From assembly GCA_016793585.1 (NCBI GenBank), contig JAEUJR010000833.1, positions 1 through 12,208 of the forward strand: a DNA stretch of 12,208 nt. The letters run 5' to 3'. The stretch comes from Archangium sp. (GTDB lineage: Bacteria; Myxococcota; Myxococcia; Myxococcales; Myxococcaceae). A program made the position numbers and the translations under genes. This document shows, one piece after another, positions 7,659-12,208 of this stretch. Within the stretch, counting starts at the first letter, position 1. Each line of letters begins with the position of its first letter. The notes beneath the pieces were generated by a model. That model searched no databases. It was not told where the DNA came from and saw nothing but the letters and a program-made list of their open reading frames with translations.

Positions 7659-9038
7659 TCAGCGCTTGCCGGGCGTCAACACGAGCGGCACTTCGAGCTC
7701 CTGCTCGCTGCCGAGGGGCGAGAGCACGAGCGACTTCGCCGTCGTCTTGAGGCAGGTGACCGACTCGCGGGAGATGGGGTCGCCCTTCACGTCGGCGCGT
7801 TTCACGCCGCCCTTGGCGTTCACCACCAGCACGAGGTCGACGGTACCAGAGGCGCTCGGGTTCGCCTTGAGCCACTTCTCGTAGCAGGCGCGCAGCTTGG
7901 GCGTCTGACGGCGCAGGTCCTCCATCACGCGGGCGAGCGCGCGCGCGTCGGGTTCGGGGGCTTCGACTTCACGCTCGACGACCTCGGGCGCCATCGCGAA
8001 GAGGAAGGGCTGGCCGCCGACGAGGTCGACGAAGCGCTCCTGCATCGGCTTGCCGGGCGGCGTCACCTGCACCTTGTGTTTGCCGGCCTCGAGCATGAAC
8101 GAGAACGGCGTGGTGCCGTACGGCAGGTCGTCGACCGAGACGAGCGAGCCTTCGGGCAGCGCGCCCAGGTCGAGCTTCGTCGCGGGAGCCTTCGGCGCGG
8201 CAGGCGGCTTCCATGACGAGACGGGCTCGGTCACGCCCTGGTCGAGCGCGGTGCCATCGGCCCAGCGAACGCGCGCGGGCGACTTCACCACGCGGCGCTG
8301 CGAAGAGCTCTCGTCGAACAGCGTCACCTCACCCGAGGCGACGTCGAGCACGACCTCGGCGGCGGTGCGCTCGACGCGGAAGGCGGCGTCGACGGCCATC
8401 ACCCGCCGCGAGCCCGCCAACACCTCGACGTCACCCAGTGCACCGACGGAGCCGGCGCCCAGCACCACCATCGCCTGCCCACCGACCGCGAACGAGCCTT
8501 CGGCTTCGAGCACCACCCGCGCGCCCGACATCGTCGCCAGCATCACGCGCGAGGCCGAGAGCGCCGTGCCAGTCGTCACGTCATCTCCAGCAGCGAGCGG
8601 CTTCCACTCGGCGTCACCGCTGCGCACCTTCGCATCGGCCGACGCGAACGTCGCCGTCATCGGCGCGAACGGCTTCGGCGCGGGGCGCTGAACGGTCGCC
8701 ACGGGCACCGGCTGCTCGGTCACCGGCGTCTTCCACGGCGCGACGACGAAGAGCGCGACGGCGGCAGCGACTCCGAGCGGCAGCGCGAACTTGAGCCACG
8801 CAGGCCAGGGCGTCGGCAGGCCTTCTTCGACCTGCTCCATCAACCGCGCCTCGACCCGGCGAAACGCCATGTCGGAGAGCGTGTACGGCGTGAGGCCCTT
8901 CAACATCGCCTGGCGGCCCTTCGCGAGCTTCACGGCGCGGCGGCAGTCGGCGCAGCCAGCGAGGTGGCCATCGAGCGTGGCGTCGGTCTTGCCGCCGGCG
9001 ACCAGGTCGAACTGCTCGTCGGTGAGGTGGGTGCTCAT
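7659..9038 (-). CDS. Transmembrane anti-sigma factor with FecR-like, PEGA and TonB-like tail domains
   Basis: The 459-residue protein is translated right after the ECF sigma gene (ATGA overlap). Its cytoplasmic N-terminus has the zinc anti-sigma motif H25-x3-C29-x2-C32 (GHLAGCADC), expected to bind and silence the sigma factor. One membrane span (about 83-100) follows. Outside are a FecR-like beta domain (about 141-240, with LAAGDDVTTGTALSASRV and VVLDVASGEVTLFDE), a PEGA domain (about 292-347, with VSVDDLPYGTTPFSFMLEAG), then an AgmX/PglI-type TonB-like tail (about 370-459, with LRACYEKWL, conserved C385 and C429). This is several times longer than simple anti-sigma factors. The outer part probably senses envelope state or binds cell wall or partner proteins; which signal is unknown. 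A strong GGAGGTGA ribosome site lies 3 to 10 bases before the ATG, so it is likely made in at least equal amount to the sigma factor. Release may be by proteolysis as in other membrane anti-sigma systems (inference). Confidence 0.88.
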   Translation of the reverse strand: MSTHLTDEQFDLVAGGKTDATLDGHLAGCADCRRAVKLAKGRQAMLKGLTPYTLSDMAFRRVEARLMEQVEEGLPTPWPAWLKFALPLGVAAAVALFVVAPWKTPVTEQPVPVATVQRPAPKPFAPMTATFASADAKVRSGDAEWKPLAAGDDVTTGTALSASRVMLATMSGARVVLEAEGSFAVGGQAMVVLGAGSVGALGDVEVLAGSRRVMAVDAAFRVERTAAEVVLDVASGEVTLFDESSSQRRVVKSPARVRWADGTALDQGVTEPVSSWKPPAAPKAPATKLDLGALPEGSLVSVDDLPYGTTPFSFMLEAGKHKVQVTPPGKPMQERFVDLVGGQPFLFAMAPEVVEREVEAPEPDARALARVMEDLRRQTPKLRACYEKWLKANPSASGTVDLVLVVNAKGGVKRADVKGDPISRESVTCLKTTAKSLVLSPLGSEQELEVPLVLTPGKR

Positions 9039-9610
9039 GCGTCACCTCCATCGAAGAACTCCGCGAGGGCCGGGTCGTCTTTAGCGAGCGCTTCGAGCTC
9101 TCGGCGGGCGTAGAAGAGGCGGGTGCGCACGGTGAGAATGTTGGTGTCGAGCACCTGCGCGATGGTCTGCGCGTCGACGCCCTGCAGGTCGTGCATCACC
9201 AGCACGGCGCGCTTCTTGGGCGAGAGCTGCTCGAGCAGGGCCTCGACGCGCCCCTGACGTTCGGCCGAGAGCGAGACGTCTTCGGGGCGCGGGCGCTCGT
9301 CGACCTGCTCGGGCACGTCTTCGACGACGTCGAGGCGGCTGCGGGTGTGTTTGCGGCGCGACTTCATCGCCACGTGCACCGTCACCCGGTACAGCCAGGT
9401 GGTGAAGGCGCTCTTGCCTTCGAACCGTCTGATGCTGCGGAAGACCTCGATGAAGACGTCTTGCAGCACGTCTTCGAGGTCGGAGCGCGGCACCAGGAAC
9501 GCCAGCTGCCGGCTGACCTGGCGTTGATGTTGGGCGTACAGCTCCCGGAAGGCCGAGACGTCGCCGGCCTTCGCCCGATCGACGAGGCTCGCTCCCATCG
9601 CTTCCCGCAT
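9035..9610 (-). CDS. ECF-type (extracytoplasmic function) RNA polymerase sigma factor
   Basis: From ATG 9610 the protein has 191 residues, the usual ECF size. Region 2 spans about 21-87: SDLEDVLQDVFIEVFRSIRR (43-62) is the core-binding helix and FEGKSAFTTWLYRVTVHVAM (63-82) the -10-recognising part. Region 4 spans about 125-173, with LSPKKRAVLVMHDLQG and the helix-turn-helix AQTIAQVLDTNILTVRTRLFYARR in pieces at 147-170. There is no sigma regions 1 or 3, as is normal for ECF members. It would direct transcription of an envelope- or signal-response regulon and be held by the anti-sigma factor encoded just downstream with a 4-base overlap. The start is uncertain: in-frame ATGs at 9598, 9658 and 9664 also exist, none with a strong ribosome site, and the frame stays open to 9886 antisense to the next gene. 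9610 is preferred because ECF proteins typically begin a few residues before a VDRAKAGD-like motif. Confidence 0.9.
   Translation of the reverse strand: MREAMGASLVDRAKAGDVSAFRELYAQHQRQVSRQLAFLVPRSDLEDVLQDVFIEVFRSIRRFEGKSAFTTWLYRVTVHVAMKSRRKHTRSRLDVVEDVPEQVDERPRPEDVSLSAERQGRVEALLEQLSPKKRAVLVMHDLQGVDAQTIAQVLDTNILTVRTRLFYARRELEALAKDDPALAEFFDGGDA
9042..9049 (-). promoter_or_regulatory. Strong Shine-Dalgarno of the anti-sigma gene inside the sigma gene
   Basis: On the minus strand GGAGGTGA sits 3 bases before the ATG at 9038 and is read as the Gly-Gly-Asp codons near the sigma factor's C-terminus. It decides the anti-sigma start and is the clearest ribosome site in the window. Confidence 0.85.
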
Positions 9611-9782
9611 CTGGGGCGCCTGTACTGCCACGGTCCCCTGAGTGTCCAGCCACACCATGGCCATGGGTTCCCAGGGTGCAGCGCCCCATTCATCGACATG
9701 GCCTGGCCTGCTGGCGTTCAGGTCAACGGAGTGAAGACGGGAGGTTGCATCACGCAAGCGCCTCTGCGATGGCGCCGCCGCA
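9611..9782. promoter_or_regulatory. Divergent intergenic region between the sigma and methyltransferase genes
   Basis: These 172 bases separate two divergent genes and must hold promoters for both. On the minus strand TTGACC (9726-9721) is a 5-of-6 match to a -35 box pointing to the sigma gene, but I see no convincing -10 at 16-18 bases. A GGAACC (9671-9666, minus) resembles the ECF -35 consensus, which could suit an autoregulated sigma gene if its start is 9610, but the expected -10 is not clear. On the plus strand nothing convincing is seen. Treat all as weak candidates. Confidence 0.3.
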
Positions 9783-10523
9783 GTGACGTCCTCCACTTCC
9801 ACGCTCAGCGTCGGCCGAACGCTCTTCCGGCTTCGCAGCCTCACGCCGGTGCCGGTCATTCTCGTTTGCGGCTGGGCCCTGTACACGAGCCGCGGCGTGC
9901 CCGGCCCCGGTGGGGCGACCGTCGACCTCGCCTTCGATGTGCTGGGGCTGCTGCTCGCGACGATGGGCCAGACGTTGCGCTTCTACGTGCTGGGTTGGGT
10001 GCCCGAAGGCACGAGCGGGCAGAACCTGTCGATTCAGGCGTCGACGCTCAACACCACGGGGCCGTACGCCTACGTGCGCAACCCGCTCTACGTCGGCAAC
10101 CTGGGCATCGTGCTTGGTCTCTGCTGCATCGCGCACGACCCGTGGGTGTACGGCATCGCCCTGGTGTTCTTCTTCGGGGAGTACTTCTTCATCATTCGCG
10201 CCGAGGAGGACTTCCTTCGCTCGAAGTTCGGCGCCGCTTTCGACGAGTTCTGTCAGACGGTGCCGCGGTGGGTGCCGCGCCTGTCGCCGGCGAAGCAGGG
10301 CGCGCTGCGCTCGGGTGGCTTCGACTGGCGGCGCGCGCTGAAGAAGGAGATCAACCCGTTCTCGGCCTGGGCGCTGGGCGCGGTCGGCCTCTTCGGCTGG
10401 GAGCAGTACGCGCGCGGCGGGCTGGGCACGGGCCTGCTCGCGTCGCTCGTCTCGGTCACCGCCATCGTGCTCGTGTCGTTGCTCACCGTGAAGGCGTGGA
10501 AGAAGGGGTGGCTGTTCTCATGA
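9783..10523 (+). CDS. Isoprenylcysteine carboxyl methyltransferase / phospholipid methyltransferase-like membrane protein
   Basis: The 246-residue polytopic protein has the signature of the ICMT/PEMT-like membrane methyltransferase fold: TGPYAYVRNPLYVGN (92-106), then E141-E142 in AEEDFLRSKFG and VPRWVP (160-165). These motifs form the SAM-binding site in characterised relatives. R-N-P in place of the commoner R-H-P is frequent in bacterial members. Membrane segments are seen at about 20-38, 47-70, 105-140 (two close spans) and two more near 190-240, so it has an extra C-terminal pair relative to small family members. The substrate could be a lipid or a prenyl-type group; sequence does not decide. 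The GTG start lacks a good ribosome site, but the first membrane span follows at a normal distance and no better start is near. Its TGA overlaps the ATG of the next gene as ATGA. Confidence 0.85.
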   Translation: MTSSTSTLSVGRTLFRLRSLTPVPVILVCGWALYTSRGVPGPGGATVDLAFDVLGLLLATMGQTLRFYVLGWVPEGTSGQNLSIQASTLNTTGPYAYVRNPLYVGNLGIVLGLCCIAHDPWVYGIALVFFFGEYFFIIRAEEDFLRSKFGAAFDEFCQTVPRWVPRLSPAKQGALRSGGFDWRRALKKEINPFSAWALGAVGLFGWEQYARGGLGTGLLASLVSVTAIVLVSLLTVKAWKKGWLFS

Positions 10524-11359
10524 AGCGACCTCCCTCGAAGTCGAAGCCGCCGCACCGGTCGAAGCCGAGCCGCCCGCCGAAGAAGGGGGGCCCGAAGCAC
10601 GCCCGCGCCTCGCGCAGTGAGGGCCACGACGACGAGCTGCCGCGCCGCTTCGATGGCCGCAGCGAGCTCGATGTGCTGCTGACGAAGTCGGGCGCGCTCG
10701 GAGACGTCGACGACGTGGTGCAGGCGTTCCGTGACGCGGTCGCGAAGGAGGTGCCGCCCCAGCCCGTCATCATGGCGCTCTGGGCAGACGAGCCGCGCTT
10801 CGAGTCTCCCGACGACGCCGAGCGGCTCTTCTCGAACCTGCTGGGGCTGTACGAGCTCGTCGCGTCGGGGCAGCCGTTCGACCTCGGCGCGGGCATGACG
10901 GTCGAGCGCACCAGGAAGCAGCGCGCGCCGGCCCCGTCGCCGCTCGAAGGCGCCCCCGACAGTGAGTGGCTCGAGTCGGCGTGGCGCTACCTCGACGACG
11001 CGCCGCGCGAGCGTGAGCGCCTTGGCCATGGCTTCGACAACCGGCAGGACTCGCTGGTGAGCGTCATCGACGCGTCGGGGCTCTCTGACGCCGGCTTCGC
11101 CTTCGTGCGCGAGCTCTGCTTCGAGGTGTTCGCGATGCTCGAGCTGGGCGGCCTGCACCTGGGCTCGGTGGAGGAAGCTGACGTTCCTGCCGAGCCGCTC
11201 GAGACCCTGCCCGAGGCCCTCGTTCGCTGGGTCGACGACGGGCTCGTCGAGGCCGAAGAGGCCGACGAACAGCCGCTGCCCGAAGAGGAGCACCCCGACG
11301 TGCGCGACCTCACCTTGAGGCTGCTGAGCGCGTTGTGGGGGCTGCAGAAGCCCCGTTGA
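10520..11359 (+). CDS. Hypothetical protein with basic N-terminal tail
   Basis: The 279-residue product is not recognised. Residues 1-33 are Lys/Pro/Arg-rich (KPPHRSKPSRPPKKGG), likely disordered and able to bind nucleic acid or acidic partners; the rest is acidic and mainly helical, with segments such as LFSNLLGLYELVASGQP and FAFVRELCFEVFAMLELGGL, and ends in an acidic stretch before DLTLRLLSALWGL. There is no signal peptide or membrane span, so it is probably cytoplasmic. The ATG overlaps the stop of the methyltransferase gene and is preceded by AAGGGG at 11 bases, so the two are translated together. This context gives no firm function. Codon use matches its neighbours. Confidence 0.78.
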   Translation: MKRPPSKSKPPHRSKPSRPPKKGGPKHARASRSEGHDDELPRRFDGRSELDVLLTKSGALGDVDDVVQAFRDAVAKEVPPQPVIMALWADEPRFESPDDAERLFSNLLGLYELVASGQPFDLGAGMTVERTRKQRAPAPSPLEGAPDSEWLESAWRYLDDAPRERERLGHGFDNRQDSLVSVIDASGLSDAGFAFVRELCFEVFAMLELGGLHLGSVEEADVPAEPLETLPEALVRWVDDGLVEAEEADEQPLPEEEHPDVRDLTLRLLSALWGLQKPR

Positions 11360-11372
11360 CTTGACGGTCAAC
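11355..11372. repeat. Nested inverted repeat GTTGAC/GTCAAC just after a stop codon
   Basis: GTTGAC (11355-11360) and GTCAAC (11367-11372) flank TTGACG, and TTGAC-G-GTCAA (11361-11371) is itself a 5-1-5 palindrome. The block contains the stop of the upstream gene. It could be an operator or a weak -35 region for the next gene, but no -10 follows at proper spacing and the arms are short. Confidence 0.3.
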
Positions 11373-11392
11373 CCTGCCCTGAACGACCATAC

Positions 11393-11406
11393 GCGCCTCG
11401 AGGCGC
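11393..11406. repeat. Perfect 14-base palindrome
   Basis: GCGCCTCGAGGCGC is an uninterrupted 7+7 palindrome in the 103-base gap before the last plus-strand gene. It could be a dimeric regulator site or part of a hairpin between the genes, though G/C-rich DNA makes chance plausible. Confidence 0.35.
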
Positions 11407-11462
11407 CGCTCGGGCCCACCTTCGCCCCAAACAGCGCGCGCCCCTTCAGGAGTCACCAGCGC

Positions 11463-12020
11463 ATGGCGGGGAAAGACCGCGACGACGAGTCGGGCATCAG
11501 CGGAAAGCGGAAGAAGACGTGGCGCGAGCTCGACGCTCAGCGCGGCAAGTCGAAGTACAGCTCCCGCCAGGACGACGCCGGGCAACAGCGCATCGAGCGC
11601 TCGGCCAGCTACGAGAAGTACAAGAAGGCCGCCGACTCGCTCTTCTCGGGCGGAGAGCTGCCCAAGGGGCTCGCCGAGACGTTCGACCCCGAGGGCAAAC
11701 GCAAGGCCCAGAAGGAGGCCATGCAGAAGGTGACCGAGGCTCCCGACCGCAAGGCGTGGGTCGAGCGCGTCGTCGCCTTCTTCGCCGAGTACCCCGAGAT
11801 GCCCGAAGACACGTACTTCCTCGACTCGTTGCTCGACCACCCGAAGGACCGCATCGTCGACAAGGCGCTCGGCAAGCTCGAGGCGCTGCAGCGTGACGGG
11901 CGGCTCCAGCGCGACAAGGCGCCCAAGAGTCTGCAGCAGCGCCTGCGCACCCTCGAGATGACCTCGATGGACCCTGACGTTCAGGCGCGCGCGAAGGTGC
12001 TGCGCGCCACCATCACCTGA
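11463..12020 (+). CDS. Hypothetical highly charged protein
   Basis: The 185-residue product is not recognised. It is very rich in Lys, Arg, Glu and Asp, with a basic, likely disordered first 40 residues (GKRKKTWRELDAQRGKSK), then helical segments including DRKAWVERVVAFFAEYP and TYFLDSLLDHPKDRIVDKAL. No Cys residues, signal peptide or membrane span are seen. The helix pairs could be a small helical-repeat fold, but this is a guess. ATG 11463 is preferred: AGGAG (11448-11452) lies 10 bases upstream. The frame also opens at TTG 11361, but that extension has no charged character or ribosome site. It shares an extreme-charge style with the preceding gene, from which it is separated by 103 bases, so it may have its own promoter. 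It converges on the last gene with a 10-base gap. Confidence 0.78.
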   Translation: MAGKDRDDESGISGKRKKTWRELDAQRGKSKYSSRQDDAGQQRIERSASYEKYKKAADSLFSGGELPKGLAETFDPEGKRKAQKEAMQKVTEAPDRKAWVERVVAFFAEYPEMPEDTYFLDSLLDHPKDRIVDKALGKLEALQRDGRLQRDKAPKSLQQRLRTLEMTSMDPDVQARAKVLRATIT

Positions 12021-12030
12021 CGGTGGGCGG

Positions 12031-12208
12031 TCACCCTTCGCCCGGCTCCGCGTCGGGGTAGTGCTTCTCGAGGCAGTCCTGACAGAGCGCGTGGCTGAAC
12101 TTCGCGCTCGAGTGCTGCTCGATGTACGTCTCGACGCGCTCCCAGATCTGCTCCTGGCTGCGAATGCGTTTGCAGTGCATGCAGATGGGGATCATGCCCT
12201 GCAGCTCT
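12031..12208 (-). CDS. C-terminal tail of a sensory/regulatory protein with two CxxC pairs (5' end outside the window)
   Basis: The last 58 codons of a minus-strand gene are present, ending at TGA 12033-12031. They read LQGMIPICMHCKRIRSQEQI, then WERVETYIEQHSSAKFSHAL and CQDCLEKHY before the end. This is the well-known tail 'L.gllPiC..CkkIRd..gyW..iE.Yi..hs...FSHgiCpeC..k.y' found at the C-terminus of many bacterial PAS, GAF, receiver and histidine-kinase proteins. Its C9-x2-C12 and C42-x2-C45 pairs could bind a metal. What the rest of the protein is cannot be told from here. The frame is too short to appear as a long open frame. Confidence 0.8.
   Translation of the reverse strand, partial: ELQGMIPICMHCKRIRSQEQIWERVETYIEQHSSAKFSHALCQDCLEKHYPDAEPGEG

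Noticed and set aside
9649..9671. ECF-type autoregulatory promoter GGAACC plus -10
   Set aside because: The -35-like GGAACC is present on the minus strand but the sequence 16-17 bases on does not resemble a known ECF -10; not listed as a promoter.
9191..10519. Plus-strand open frame leading into the 279-residue gene
   Set aside because: It is antisense to the sigma gene and out of frame with the ICMT-like gene, with low-complexity Arg/Ala composition; the real start is the ATG at 10520 with the ATGA overlap.
1..12208. CRISPR arrays, tRNA or rRNA genes, insertion sequences, prophage or toxin-antitoxin genes
   Set aside because: No regularly spaced repeats, cloverleaf or rRNA-like segments, transposase or integrase motifs, or small paired genes were seen on either strand.

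Overview
The window is a 12.2 kb piece of a GC-rich bacterial chromosome, densely packed with protein genes. The most likely source is a myxobacterium (Myxococcota). The main evidence is a large anti-sigma factor ending in the AgmX/PglI-type TonB-like tail that is common in that group. Supporting hints are a response regulator whose N-terminal half recalls the myxobacterial TIGR02265/DUF2378 paralogous family, several lineage-style hypothetical proteins, and strong G/C bias at third codon positions. This assignment is by protein style, not by a marker gene. There are no rRNA, tRNA, CRISPR, phage or insertion-sequence features.

Layout. (1) Positions 2-2029, plus strand: the 3' part of a secreted-type NHL-like beta-propeller protein. 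(2) Positions 2033-4371, minus strand: a compact operon read in the order DUF4126 membrane protein, membrane-anchored class I methyltransferase, lipoprotein. All three appear to start with GTG, and the junctions are a 4-base overlap and a 6-base gap. (3) Position 4378 onward, plus strand: a response regulator with an unusual N-terminal domain and a C-terminal receiver. It is divergent from the operon and shares a very short control region holding three GCCGTG repeats. (4) Positions 5409-7508, minus: a Cache-like methyl-accepting chemotaxis protein whose stop codon overlaps that of the response regulator. (5) Positions 7659-9610, minus: an ECF sigma factor and its overlapping membrane-spanning anti-sigma factor. 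(6) Positions 9783-12020, plus: an ICMT/phospholipid-methyltransferase-type membrane enzyme, an overlapping unknown gene and a second unknown gene. (7) Positions 12031-12208, minus: the C-terminal tail of a signalling protein with two CxxC pairs, cut by the window edge.

Taken together this is a signalling and cell-envelope neighbourhood: a sigma/anti-sigma switch, a chemoreceptor, a response regulator, a fragment of another sensor, two methyltransferases with membrane segments and two exported proteins. Only the sigma/anti-sigma pair and the three-gene minus operon are clearly functional units from sequence alone. The most interesting item is the anti-sigma factor, which joins a zinc finger, one membrane span, a FecR-like domain, a PEGA domain and a TonB-like tail in one chain. 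I saw no clearly undescribed defence or mobile system.
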